A stretch of 64,000 nt of DNA from Levilactobacillus namurensis (lineage in GTDB: Bacteria > Bacillota > Bacilli > Lactobacillales > Lactobacillaceae), in the NCBI RefSeq assembly GCF_032197885.1, contig NZ_CP134159.1:1302001-1366000 (forward strand), given 5' to 3'. The translations under genes and the position numbers were made by a program. The notes under the pieces were generated by a model that saw only the letters and a program-made list of their open reading frames with translations, did no database searches and was not told the origin of the DNA. Position 1 is the stretch's first letter. Every line of letters begins with the position of its first letter. Below are positions 44,139 to 52,469 of the stretch, piece after piece.

Positions 44139-44324
44139 ATGACAAAAGATGGGTTAACGTTAATCATACTTGTCGTTTTGGCGGTCTGCCTGCTGAGCTT
44201 AGTTCTGATGAAGTCCCTCTTATGGGCCATCGGCTTTCCAGCAGCGTTTGCCTTACTGGGGATCGCCTGCTATGGCGTTGAAGCGATGATAACGAAAAAT
44301 AAACAACACCAAACTAACGCTTAG
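44139..44324 (+). CDS. Small two-helix membrane protein
   Basis: 61 residues: one hydrophobic helix (LIILVVLAVCLLSLVLM), a Pro-containing second one (LLWAIGFPAAFALLGIACYG) and a basic tail (KNKQHQ). I do not recognise a family. A good ribosome site (TGGGGGA) and a following terminator support that it is a real, monocistronic gene. Confidence 0.6.
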   Translation: MTKDGLTLIILVVLAVCLLSLVLMKSLLWAIGFPAAFALLGIACYGVEAMITKNKQHQTNA

Positions 44325-44344
44325 AGCAGCGTTGGGCAGACTAA

Positions 44345-44366
44345 AGGCGGCCAGTGAGCCGTCTTT
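44345..44366 (+). terminator. Terminator after the small membrane protein gene
   Basis: AGGCGGC / GCCGTCT (one G-T) followed by TTTTT. Confidence 0.7.
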
Positions 44367-44436
44367 TTGTGTTCACTGGTTACTAGGTGCGGTACAATAA
44401 ACCTTAACATCTAATCAATCGTAAGGAGGAACCGCT

Positions 44437-44910
44437 ATGCACGCCCCACAACCCATTGAATTAGTGACCATGATGCTCATCGAAGAGCCGACCACACACC
44501 AGGTCTTGGTCGAAGATAAACGCAACGTCCCCTGGAAGGCCGGTCACAGTTTTCCGGGAGGACACGTTAAAGTTGGTGAAAGTAGCTTAACGGCTGCGAT
44601 TCGAGAGGTCCGTGAAGAAACGGGGATTATGGTTCACACTGCGCAGTTCTGCGGTACCTGTGAATGGTTCGATCCCGATAGCAATCGCCGAAAGTTGGGG
44701 TTGCTCTACCGCAGTGCGGACTTTGACGGGACTCCCCGTGACAGTAACGAGGGGCGCGTTTATTGGCTGGATTGTTCAGCGTTAACGATTGCGAATAGTG
44801 CCGAGAGTCTGTTCACCTTGCTGAAAGTCTTTGACGGCGAAGCTACGGCCGTGGTCAGTCCGGTCTGGGATGGGCCTCTGAAAGTAGACACCGGTCATGA
44901 TCAGCAGTAA
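44437..44910 (+). CDS. NUDIX hydrolase (MutT/8-oxo-dGTPase-like)
   Basis: A 157-residue Nudix protein with the complete box GGHVKVGESSLTAAIREVREETG (about residues 45-67; block ends GGHVKVGE and REVREETG). WKAGHSFPGG before the box is typical of MutT-like nucleotide-pool sanitisers. AAGGAGG precedes the ATG. Single gene. Confidence 0.87.
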   Translation: MHAPQPIELVTMMLIEEPTTHQVLVEDKRNVPWKAGHSFPGGHVKVGESSLTAAIREVREETGIMVHTAQFCGTCEWFDPDSNRRKLGLLYRSADFDGTPRDSNEGRVYWLDCSALTIANSAESLFTLLKVFDGEATAVVSPVWDGPLKVDTGHDQQ

Positions 44911-45049
44911 TGCGTCAGTCGCTGTTCACCGCGGATAACGGTGTGTTTAATCCGGCTACCCAGCAGGATTAAGCCTACTTTATTATTGAAAGCGGTTACA
45001 AATTGGCGTAAACTAAACGTAAGGGAGAGAGATCTAAGGAGTGATAATC

Positions 45050-45391
45050 GTGAAATCAACGGTCCAAACCCAACGCTGGTACGGTTACTTCTTTATGGGC
45101 ATTAGTGGTGTCGCGGCATTGCTGGCTCTGGGGTTAACGATGCCAGTTATGGAACATGCATTGTTGTTGACCACTGCTTTAGCACTTTTAGTTTATGGCT
45201 TCACGTACCAACCTCACGTTAGTCGTGGTTGGTGGCGCGTCTTACTCGGTATTAGTTTAGTCGTTATGGCGGTTGACCTGATTATGGTTCTGACCGTCGC
45301 GGCAGAATTTGTTCCGGCTCTCTTTAGTTTTGCCTTACCGTTTGCCTTTTTAAGCGTCTTGTTAGGCTTCTTACGTCGGCGAGTTGCTTAA
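45050..45391 (+). CDS. Small four-helix membrane protein
   Basis: About 113 residues with four hydrophobic segments, ending in the basic RRRVA, resembling uncharacterised DUF308/HdeD-type small membrane proteins only in shape. AAGGAG lies 8 nt before the GTG at 45050, which is preferred to the GTG three codons earlier. Function unknown. Confidence 0.65.
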   Translation: MKSTVQTQRWYGYFFMGISGVAALLALGLTMPVMEHALLLTTALALLVYGFTYQPHVSRGWWRVLLGISLVVMAVDLIMVLTVAAEFVPALFSFALPFAFLSVLLGFLRRRVA

Positions 45392-45424
45392 GATCCAACG
45401 ATAAAAAGAGGCTTAAGTCTCTAC

Positions 45425-45475
45425 AAAAAGGGTGGGTCAGTGAGAATTTTCGAATTCTCGCTGACCCACCCTTTT
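45425..45475. terminator. Long bidirectional terminator at the edge of the IS-rich island
   Basis: AAAAAGGGTGGGTCAG.GAGAATT pairs with AATTCTC.CTGACCCACCCTTTT around TTCG; more than 20 pairs. Confidence 0.9.
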
Positions 45476-45497
45476 GATATATGTGAGAAAACTGATT

Positions 45498-45779
45498 TTA
45501 CTTTAGTAATCGTGTAAGAGTAGCTTTGTTCTGGGGTATCGATAGGCTCGGAATCATCTGTATGCCGACGTCTCCCATATTGGCACCGAGCTTAGGAAGG
45601 TTATTCAAATTGAAATTTACAAGATAGATACGGACGCCTCCTTGAACAACCTCGAACCCTAATTTTTCTAAATTCTTTATGTCAGTTATGAAAATCAAAA
45701 GATTTGAGACTCTTGGGATAGAGGGTAACGGATCAAGAACATATTGCCCTGGTAGCTCAAAGCAAAGAATAAGTCCGAT
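45498..45779 (-). pseudogene. 3' fragment of an unrecognised gene
   Basis: An open frame of ~93 codons that begins right after a stop, without ATG or ribosome site. It encodes LPGQYVLDPLPSIPRV, then DIKNLEKLGFEVVQGGV and a tail ending LTRLLK. AT-rich like the island. It looks like the C-terminus of a protein whose front was removed by rearrangement; I do not recognise the family. Confidence 0.45.
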
Positions 45780-45809
45780 TCAAACAAGCGCTAATTAAAT
45801 TGTACAACG

Positions 45810-45843
45810 TGTTTGTTACTCCATTGATGTAACAAACATCTTT
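45810..45843 (+). terminator. Terminator-like hairpin in the island
   Basis: TGTTTGTTAC / GTAACAAACA perfect stem followed by TCTTTT, just before the IS30 remnant. Confidence 0.6.
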
Positions 45844-45856
45844 TCTACCGCTTACA

Positions 45857-46129
45857 CCAGACCACGGAACCGAATTCTTACAACTAGAAACGGTCCGTGA
45901 ACAGCTAGGCGTCACGATTTATTGGCCGGACCCATACTCACCAGAACAACGTGGGACCAACGAAAACATCAACGGCTTAATTCGAGAATATTTTCCTAAG
46001 GGTCAAAGTCTTAATCCACGAACTTTATTGGATATAAGCCACTGTCAGTGGGAACTCAATCACCGACCTAAAAAGATTCTTAACTACCAGACCCCTGAGG
46101 AATTTTATTTGATAAAGTGTTGCGCTTAG
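45857..46129 (+). pseudogene. IS30-family transposase, C-terminal remnant
   Basis: The last ~90 residues of an IS30 DDE transposase: PDHGTEFLQLE (Asp region), YWPDPYSPEQRGTNENINGL (with the catalytic Glu in NEN), IREYFPKG, and the end NYQTPEEFYLIKC. The N-terminal HTH and first Asp are missing, and no matching left end is visible. Confidence 0.85.
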
Positions 46130-46198
46130 TTTGACAATTCGTCAGAGGGAAAACATTTCTACCGGTACCAAGACCCACATAAAATCCCACGTTTTGTT

Positions 46199-46306
46199 TA
46201 GGAACAGCCTCTTCTATAATTTTTTCTATAGGCAAGGGTGTCTTTTGTCATTTCACTCTTTTTTGTAGTATTCATCCCACGCCTTGTCATCATCATCAAG
46301 TTTCAT
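46199..46306 (-). CDS. Small charged ORF (35 aa) overlapping the MFS gene end
   Basis: ATG overlaps the MFS stop codon by 4 nt (ATGA). The peptide starts MKLDDDDKAWDEYYKK and ends YRRGCS: an acidic front and a basic back. The gene end lies close to the IS30 remnant and may be changed by it. Translational coupling makes expression plausible; function unknown. It could be a peptide linked to the ThiF/MFS pair or merely a chance frame. Confidence 0.4.
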
Positions 46307-47523
46307 TTTTTCTTTCCTTTTTGTTTTAATCCTCGGTACGTATAGGCATGGATTGATACACCCGCTGTTAAAATGAACATGAAAAAGGATATGAGACCAT
46401 TGGAGGACACTGCTGCACGACCAAACATGGTTGGTCCAAGAATGTTTTGCATTTGCCCGCCTAGATTGATGGCACTCAAATCAGTCGTTAAGGATTCGGA
46501 ACGACTATAGATGACCATGTACATTGCTAATGCAGCGCTACTAAATAACTCGGCCAAAATCTGACTCACTATTAACATTAATAAGGCTATTAAAATGAAC
46601 GCTTCAAATCGCGTAACGGTTGTTATTGTTGTAATAAAGAACGAGACAGATATTATTATCCCAGATATAATCCACAATTTATCGTATCTTCTATTTTCCG
46701 TGGCCCAAGTGTTTACTCTTCCTTGAAATAAGGAAATAACTATTGTATTTAAAATAAAGGCCAACGGTGACAACCAACTGTAACGTTTAAAGTTCATGAC
46801 AACTATCAATGGAATATATACACTTAATAAAGTCCTGTGAAAAGAAAATAAAAAATTTTCAATAATAAGCAATCTTCTGAATCGATTTGATAACGCAGAT
46901 TTTATCATCTTTATCGATAGTGTCTTTTTCAAAGATTTACGAGATGCTATAGTCACATCTTTCAATGCCACTCTGTATAAAAAAATCACTAGTAAAAAAG
47001 ACAATGAGTTGGCAACCACCGTGGGAACTAGCCCCAAGTGTAGAGCCAGTAATATAAAACTAAATCCAGATCCTAGTCCATAACCCATGTTTCCCGGCAA
47101 CATCATTTTTCCCATTAAACCAGTGGCATCCTTTTTGGATAAAGGAGCAATTATTAGGCTTCTAGTTAAAGATGCAGCGGATCTATCTATGATTCCAAAC
47201 AAAGACATATAGATTAAGAATTGAAGGTTCCCCTTGATAAGTAGCCAGCATAGGGCACCAATCGCTCTTAGAAAATAAGAAATTGAAAATAGTTTAAGTC
47301 GCCCATATTTATCTGCTAAATATCCTATTGGTATTGATGCCATCATTCCAGTTATTGCGGATAGGGTAAGCCCTAATCCAATAGTGCCTGGAGATACTTG
47401 ATTATACGTAGAGAAAAAGATTGTTGATATACTAACGAATGAACCAGTCCCAAATGAATCAATTCCTGAAGAAAATAATGCAGCAAACTGTATATTATTT
47501 TTAAGTCTTGGTTTTCTTTCCAC
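46303..47523 (-). CDS. MFS exporter
   Basis: A 406-residue, 12-helix major facilitator. The loop 2-3 motif GYLADKYGRLKLFS (near residue 67) is the MFS signature (G.LaDr.GRr). The GTG start lies 23 nt inside the 3' end of a broken ThiF/MccB-like gene, so the two were once translationally coupled, as in biosynthesis-plus-export cassettes of peptide-nucleotide (microcin C-like) antibiotics. AT-rich codon use unlike the flanks supports acquisition. It may now be an orphan exporter or self-immunity pump. Confidence 0.8.
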   Translation of the reverse strand: MERKPRLKNNIQFAALFSSGIDSFGTGSFVSISTIFFSTYNQVSPGTIGLGLTLSAITGMMASIPIGYLADKYGRLKLFSISYFLRAIGALCWLLIKGNLQFLIYMSLFGIIDRSAASLTRSLIIAPLSKKDATGLMGKMMLPGNMGYGLGSGFSFILLALHLGLVPTVVANSLSFLLVIFLYRVALKDVTIASRKSLKKTLSIKMIKSALSNRFRRLLIIENFLFSFHRTLLSVYIPLIVVMNFKRYSWLSPLAFILNTIVISLFQGRVNTWATENRRYDKLWIISGIIISVSFFITTITTVTRFEAFILIALLMLIVSQILAELFSSAALAMYMVIYSRSESLTTDLSAINLGGQMQNILGPTMFGRAAVSSNGLISFFMFILTAGVSIHAYTYRGLKQKGKKK

Positions 47524-47757
47524 AGGTGGGGCACCTCAGATTTGTTGGACTAGATATTCTATAATAATCATTCTGGAAATTTAAACAGCACATTAAATAG
47601 CCTCTAACTAATTTTCCTTTTTTCAAAGCAGTTTTCAATGCCTCGTTAGCACCCATCACCCCAGCAATTTCTGTTCCAATACCTTGTTGATGTGAATCTA
47701 GTCCTTATTCGATTGGAATACAAGTAAAGTAGCTAAAAGAAGAATTTACGAGCTGTC
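47501..47757 (-). pseudogene. ThiF/HesA/MccB-like adenylyltransferase, C-terminal remnant with in-frame stop
   Basis: The minus-strand frame encodes FTCIPIE, a TAA stop (47705-47707), then SHQQGIGTEIAGVMGANEAL, a helix LKTALKKGKLVRGYL, and the zinc-type end LRCPTCGKKTKT. This matches the C-terminal part of ThiF-family E1-like enzymes (GVxGxxxAxEA helix plus CxxC). The ATP-binding Rossmann half is absent, so it cannot be active. Confidence 0.7.
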
Positions 47758-47960
47758 ACAATCGTGACGTACCTCACTTGAACTCTACGTACTTAAGGTT
47801 CCCTGGTTTATTCTCTATCTGTCCAGTCAGTTCCTATGTTTAATTTTCTATCTCTTTTCGTCAGTGCTAATGTGATACTAGTGAAGGTCGAATAATGCAG
47901 TTGGCGACGATTACGAAAAATCCTATTTATATTCTGGAATGATTCAGTTTTTTGGTAAAG
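47758..47960. other. AT-rich stretch with no recognisable gene
   Basis: Only a ~38-codon minus-strand frame without a start (NRIFRNRRQLHYSTF...) is seen; probably debris between element ends. Confidence 0.4.
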
Positions 47961-48075
47961 TGTCAAGGGCGGTTTAAAAATGTAAGTTTTGGGCGGTTAA
48001 TTAACGCCTTTTAATCGATAAGATTTTCCGGTGATCTTGACGACATGCACATGGTGAACTAAGCAGTCAAGGAAG
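47961..48075 (-). mobile_element. IS21-family end with the last codons of istB
   Basis: Starts with TGTCAAGGGCGGTTTAA and repeats GGGCGGTTAA, as IS21 terminal repeats do. On the minus strand a frame ending HVHVVKITGKSYRLKGVN is the C-terminus of the IstB ATPase. The rest of the element is missing. Confidence 0.7.
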
Positions 48076-48099
48076 GCATGGGGCAATTACTAAGCTACT

Positions 48100-48529
48100 G
48101 TTTGAATGGAGAAGGGGAGTCGGCAGACATATAAGCGAATTACCTAATGGTTCGATCAACATAATCGAACCATTGACCCGACTAAAATTCTATCTAACCT
48201 GAACATGGATACCGAGATATCCTTCAAGACAACGCTCAAACGAGTTAAACGGATTATGCCCAGGTTAGAGATCCGGTGCCAATCAAAGATCAAAAGGCAT
48301 CACCGATTCAGGGAAAACGAACAATACATTCAAGACAACATCTTAAACCAAGATTTCACGGTTAAAGCAACAAACCAAGCCTGGTTATCAGATTCGACCG
48401 AACTGAGCTATGGGGTTTACGGAGAGAACAAAGTACGATTGTACGCCCACGGAAACTGCGGAATCTGAGGTTCAAGTATTCCAACGAGCTTTTAATCAGA
48501 TTGGCGATATTCATCCATTCATCAGCAAG
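48100..48529 (+). pseudogene. IS3-family orfB remnant
   Basis: Fragments of an OrfB different from the complete IS at 30159: KGSRQTYKRIT, then 48205-48468 with RFRENEQYIQDN, QDFTVKATNQAWLSDSTELS and NKVRLYAHG, and in another frame VQVFQRAFNQIGDIHP. Deletions and frame changes show it is dead. Confidence 0.8.
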
Positions 48530-48570
48530 AAACGGCCTTACCCCAGCAAAATACTGGGGTAAGGCCGTTT
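48530..48570. terminator. Bidirectional terminator at the right edge of the island
   Basis: AAACGGCCTTACCCCAG / CTGGGGTAAGGCCGTTT perfect stem with a 7-nt loop. Confidence 0.75.
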
Positions 48571-48651
48571 AGCGAAACACAAAATTATCTTATTTCATAC
48601 GTCAACTTGACAGGGACCAGCTCACACTTAGCCTCTTTTGCGATTAAACCA

Positions 48652-49317
48652 CTACGCAAAGAGGGTCACAAGAATATCCCAGGTCATGTGCACGGTGATG
48701 CCCGGCCATAGGGAACGGCTCTTGGCGTACAACCAGCCGAAGATGGCGCCCAAGATGGCCACAGAAACCAGATTGCTGATCCAAGTCAAAGGACTCATCG
48801 GGGGAACCGTCGTCAGGTAACGGGGAATGTGCATCGCCGCAAAAGCAATGGCTTGTAAAGCATTCGCCCACGCAAACGAGAAGTGTTTCAGTAGGGCGTT
48901 AAAGACATAGCCGCGAAACATCATCTCTTCTGTAATCCCGACGACCAGGAAGTACCGTCCCCAGTATTCCGGCAAAAAGGTGTGGGCGACGCGAAGCCCG
49001 TGGTGGACTAGCCAGAATTGGGCCAGTAGGTAAACCACCATAACCGCCCAAATGACGTAACCCGCCGTAAAGGACCAGTTAGGATGCCATTGTTTTTGCG
49101 GATCGACTGCTAGGGATTGGGGGCCGGCTTGGCGAATCAACCACCAAGCACACCCGCACCAAACGAACAACTTGATGCCATCAAGAACGATTTCTTGGGG
49201 CCAGCCCGTTAAGTGGTGTTCAATTGGGACGTTGATCAGCGATTGAACCCCTAACCAGATCACCCAAAAGATGATGACCTGGATAAATAATCGACGTTTT
49301 GAAAGTGTATTTGCCAT
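48652..49317 (-). CDS. CPBP-family intramembrane metalloprotease
   Basis: A 221-residue CAAX-protease/bacteriocin-processing (Abi) family protein with six to seven helices. Motif 1 EEMMFRGYVFN (EExxxR, near residue 130), motif 2 Phe/His region AFAAMHIPRYL (near 160) and the final WPGITVHMTWD (near 208) carry the expected Glu and His residues. In lactobacilli such proteins act in bacteriocin immunity or membrane proteolysis; no bacteriocin gene is next to it. Confidence 0.87.
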   Translation of the reverse strand: MANTLSKRRLFIQVIIFWVIWLGVQSLINVPIEHHLTGWPQEIVLDGIKLFVWCGCAWWLIRQAGPQSLAVDPQKQWHPNWSFTAGYVIWAVMVVYLLAQFWLVHHGLRVAHTFLPEYWGRYFLVVGITEEMMFRGYVFNALLKHFSFAWANALQAIAFAAMHIPRYLTTVPPMSPLTWISNLVSVAILGAIFGWLYAKSRSLWPGITVHMTWDILVTLFA

Positions 49318-49430
49318 GAATCATACTCTTTTCTCAGTTATTTTAAGCTTAATTCCATTGTAAGCCTAAGAACTGGCGTGGCGTGTAAAAAAAGCGTAAA
49401 GTCGTTTAATTTAAGCACTATGTTATCATT

Positions 49431-49449
49431 GTTTACATTCGATGTATAC
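49431..49449. promoter_or_regulatory. Near-palindrome upstream of the TetR gene
   Basis: GTTTACATTCGATGTATAC: TACAT/ATGTA arms around TCG, about 60 nt before the regulator's start. Likely the autoregulatory operator. Confidence 0.45.
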
Positions 49450-49508
49450 GGTGGTAACATGAAGGCTGAAATAGCTTTAAACAACGTATTTTCAAGGAGG
49501 CATTAGCG

Positions 49509-50075
49509 ATGCGTCGTCAGCCCTATCACCGTAAAAATTTAGCCGCCGCCATCCGGCAGCATGGCCGGGAAGTCCTCGAAAATCAGGGGGTAGCACAGCT
49601 TTCCTTACGCCAATTAGCAAAGTTCTTGGACGTGACGCCCGCCGCCATCTACCGGCACTATCCGGACAAGGCCGCGCTGCTCACACAACTGCATCAAGAT
49701 ATCCTAGCCGACGTTACGGATCAGTTAGCTCAGGGAATCTTAACATCGCCCGATGCCCAGACCATGCTTACGCGTTTCGTCACCAATTTACTGACTTACG
49801 CGAAGGCTCATCCCCAAGCCATTGCATTTGGCCTGACGGCACCATGGCCGGTTCCCCAGAGCCTACAGACGGTGCTGGCACTATACGCCACTCAGCATCA
49901 CCTGACCGGTGTATCTCCCCAAGCCGTTGCCGCCGTGTGGACCTTCTTGTTAGGCGTCTTAGTACAACCTCAGCAACCGCTGACCGTTGATTGGACGGTT
50001 AACGCTTTAAAAAAATTAGTCGCGATTCCTACATTAAAGGCATCTGATTCGAGCGAAACCGCCGACAATTTTTAA
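49509..50075 (+). CDS. TetR/AcrR-family regulator
   Basis: A 188-residue repressor. The HTH is LSLRQLAKFLDVTPAAIYRHY followed by PDKAALL (about residues 35-60), classical TetR. The C-terminal ligand domain (AHPQAIAFGL.., WTFLLGVL) resembles TetR_C_33/WHG-type domains. About 100 nt before a nitroreductase gene in the same direction, its probable target; the signal is unknown. Confidence 0.88.
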   Translation: MRRQPYHRKNLAAAIRQHGREVLENQGVAQLSLRQLAKFLDVTPAAIYRHYPDKAALLTQLHQDILADVTDQLAQGILTSPDAQTMLTRFVTNLLTYAKAHPQAIAFGLTAPWPVPQSLQTVLALYATQHHLTGVSPQAVAAVWTFLLGVLVQPQQPLTVDWTVNALKKLVAIPTLKASDSSETADNF

Positions 50076-50176
50076 TGAAAATCGCTTTACTTTCTAAAAG
50101 TAAGTGATAAACTAAGACTCAGTGTTAATCAGTCGCAACTTAGCCAGACAAACTTTACAAGTGAGGTAAATCATCT

Positions 50177-50779
50177 ATGAAAACCCAATTAATCGATTTA
50201 ATGAAACAACGTCGCAGTATTTACGCATTAGGCCGGAACGTCACGGCAACTCAAGCTGAACTGATCGACTTGATTGAAGACGCCATCAAGCAGGCCCCAA
50301 CGCCATTTAATAACCAGACCACGCGTGCCGTGATCTTGTTCGGCGACTCCCACGAAAAGCTCTGGGACATCGTGATCAACCGGTTGAAGCAAGAAGTTCC
50401 TGACGAAGCTGCCTTCGCCAAGACGACCGCTAAGATCAACGCCTTCAAGTCTGCCTTCGGAACCGTGCTATTCTTCACGGAATCCAAGACGGTCAAGGAA
50501 TTTGAAGACAACTTCCCACTTTACGCGGACAACTTCCAAGACTGGTCCGAACAAGCGCAAGGGAACGCCCAATTTGCGGTTTGGACGGCCTTAGCTGAAA
50601 ACGAGATTGGCGCTAACCTCCAACACTACAACCCACTGATCGACGACCAAGTTCGCGAGGCTTTCAACTTGCCAGCAAGTTGGAAGCTCCGGGCTGAAAT
50701 GGACTTCGGGTCCATCGAATCCCCAGCCGGCGACAAGGACTTCATGGCTGACGACGACCGGTTCTTAGTCTTCAAATAA
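50177..50779 (+). CDS. Nitroreductase family protein (FRM2/YdgI-like)
   Basis: A 200-residue FMN nitroreductase of the fatty-acid-repression-mutant (Frm2/Hbn1-like) group: MKQRRSIYALGRNV at the start (FMN-phosphate arginines), APTPFNNQTTRAVIL, QGNAQFAVWTALAENEIGANLQHYNP and the C-terminal MDFGS. It reduces nitro compounds or quinones and is tied to redox stress. Preceded by a TetR-family gene and followed by a strong terminator. Confidence 0.9.
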   Translation: MKTQLIDLMKQRRSIYALGRNVTATQAELIDLIEDAIKQAPTPFNNQTTRAVILFGDSHEKLWDIVINRLKQEVPDEAAFAKTTAKINAFKSAFGTVLFFTESKTVKEFEDNFPLYADNFQDWSEQAQGNAQFAVWTALAENEIGANLQHYNPLIDDQVREAFNLPASWKLRAEMDFGSIESPAGDKDFMADDDRFLVFK

Positions 50780-50793
50780 AGCTTAACTTAAGA

Positions 50794-50838
50794 AATAGCC
50801 CCCGACGCCCGTGAATCCACGGTGTCGGGGGCTATTTG
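50794..50838 (+). terminator. Terminator after the nitroreductase gene
   Basis: AATAGCCCCCGACGCC / GGTGTCGGGGGCTATTT stem with a 10-nt loop. Confidence 0.85.
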
Positions 50839-50923
50839 CGTCTTAAATACTAAGTCTGGGACCAGAAGATATGCTAGAATGAAAGCGAAGCATGCACCTG
50901 ATAACTTAGGGGGTCAGCATCTC

Positions 50924-52048
50924 ATGGAAAAACGAATTGCAATTATCGGTGGCGGTATCGTGGGCGCCACCGCAGCTTATTATCTCAGCACGTTACCCGG
51001 TCATCCCAACGTCCAAGTGACGTTGTTCGATTCTGGTACGGGACAAGCCTCGAAGGCCGCAGCGGGCATTATTTCCCCGTGGCTATCCAAACGGCGTAAC
51101 CAGCAGTGGTATCGACTGGCGAAAGATGGCGCAGATTTGTATCCCCAGTTGATCCACGATGCCCACTTAGGCACCGACGTGTATCAGCAGACGGGGACCA
51201 TCGTCACACGTGAAGTCCCAACCGACCTTGAGGCCTTAGCTGACTTAGCCGTTAAACGCCAAGCAACCGCCGCAGGGATGGGGCGGATCACGACGTTATC
51301 GGCGCAAGAGGTCCAACAACGGGTGCCACTCTTAACCGCACCACAACCCGGTGTCTTCCTAAGCGGTGGCGCCCGGGTCGACGGGGCTGCGTTGGTCAAC
51401 GCACTGTTAACCCGAGCCAGTGAGCAAAACCTCACCGTTCGGCACGAAGCCGTAACGCTGACGCCCGACGAACGGGTCGTCTCCTCACTAGGCGCCCGGC
51501 AGTTCGACCGAGTGATCGTAGCCGTCGGTGCCTGGACCAAAGACCTGCTGGCCACCTTAGGCGTTACTGCCCGGGTTCGGCCACAAAAGGGCCAGCTGAT
51601 TGAACTGGCGGTTAAAGACTACCCGTTACAAGAAAACATGCCGGTCGTCATGCCGGAAGGTGAACGCGACTTTATTCCATTTGGCCACGGCCATCTGATC
51701 GTGGGGGCTACGCATGAAGATGATAAGGGCTTTGATTTAACGCCCGATACGGACGTCACGGAAGACCTCCTGGCGAGTGCCCAACGGCTGGTCGCGAACG
51801 TGACCGCTGCCGATATTACGACTGTGCGGGTAGGGACCCGGGCTTACACCGATGACTTTGCGCCGTTCTTTGGCCCGATTCCCGACCACGAGCGCTTCTT
51901 AGTTGCTTCGGGATTAGGCTCTTCGGGGCTGACCACCGGGCCACAGATTGGTCGCTTACTAGCCGGATCTGCTTTGTATGGTGGAACACCGGACTGGAGC
52001 GAATACGAAAAACCATTAACCACTTACTTAACCCCTTCTCTCGCATGA
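50924..52048 (+). CDS. FAD-dependent amino acid oxidase (DadA/ThiO-like)
   Basis: A 374-residue DAO-fold flavoprotein. FAD-binding GGGIVGATAAYYLS is at the N-terminus, followed by KAAAGIISPWLSKRRNQQWY, VAVGAWTKDLL and the C-terminal GSSGLTTGPQIGRLL. It oxidises glycine, sarcosine or D-amino acids. Since the thiazole operon has no thiH or thiO, a glycine-oxidase role supplying dehydroglycine is possible but unproven. The start follows a GGGGGT site; a longer in-frame start would run through the preceding terminator. Its 3' end overlaps the convergent RNase H-like gene by 25 nt. Confidence 0.82.
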   Translation: MEKRIAIIGGGIVGATAAYYLSTLPGHPNVQVTLFDSGTGQASKAAAGIISPWLSKRRNQQWYRLAKDGADLYPQLIHDAHLGTDVYQQTGTIVTREVPTDLEALADLAVKRQATAAGMGRITTLSAQEVQQRVPLLTAPQPGVFLSGGARVDGAALVNALLTRASEQNLTVRHEAVTLTPDERVVSSLGARQFDRVIVAVGAWTKDLLATLGVTARVRPQKGQLIELAVKDYPLQENMPVVMPEGERDFIPFGHGHLIVGATHEDDKGFDLTPDTDVTEDLLASAQRLVANVTAADITTVRVGTRAYTDDFAPFFGPIPDHERFLVASGLGSSGLTTGPQIGRLLAGSALYGGTPDWSEYEKPLTTYLTPSLA

Positions 52049-52431
52049 AGGGCTTGATTTGCTAAGGTATGGGCCCCTTGATTCTGCTTTTCCGGGACCC
52101 ATTCCGTTAAGACCAATTGAAAGGAGGCTTGGGCCGCCAATAACCGATCGAGTTCAACTTGATAATGCTTGGCATACCGTTTGGCAAGACTCTGGCTGAC
52201 GATTTGACTGTCCGTGTGAAAGAGCACGCTGGCCGTTGCGGCCGCGTCCCCCAAATGGGTGCGTAGCCGTTGAAAGGCGAGGGTCGCCACTTCAAACTCA
52301 GCGGTATGATTATCAGTGGCGGCCAACGCCACTTTTTGTTGGGTCTGCTGATGATCATGCACGATTAGGATGCCACCGGCGCTAAGCCCCGTCTGGGGTT
52401 GGGTCGCTGCATCCGTATATAATGAATACAC
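52024..52431 (-). CDS. RNase H-like protein (RNase HI fold)
   Basis: A 135-residue protein with the RNase H core: LYTDAATQPQ (first Asp, near residue 7), AEFEVATLAFQ (Glu near 46) and VLFHTDSQIVSQ (Asp near 73). The last acidic site is replaced by a region like NQGAHTLANQAL, as in YpdQ/reverse-transcriptase-like family members. RNA:DNA hybrid cleavage is plausible. In lactobacilli it commonly sits beside ebsA-fhs as here; promoters are divergent from ebsA. Confidence 0.85.
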   Translation of the reverse strand: MYSLYTDAATQPQTGLSAGGILIVHDHQQTQQKVALAATDNHTAEFEVATLAFQRLRTHLGDAAATASVLFHTDSQIVSQSLAKRYAKHYQVELDRLLAAQASFQLVLTEWVPEKQNQGAHTLANQALHAREGVK

Positions 52432-52469
52432 TAGAAATCACTCCAATTTTTAACGAGGTGTTTACGATA

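Noticed and set aside
46255..46306. DDDDK in the small ORF as a protease (enterokinase-like) site
   Set aside because: A short acidic run occurs by chance; no bacterial processing system of that specificity is implied.
45400..48640. CRISPR array or prophage in the AT-rich island
   Set aside because: No regularly spaced direct repeats and no phage structural, integrase or attachment-site signals; only IS remnants.
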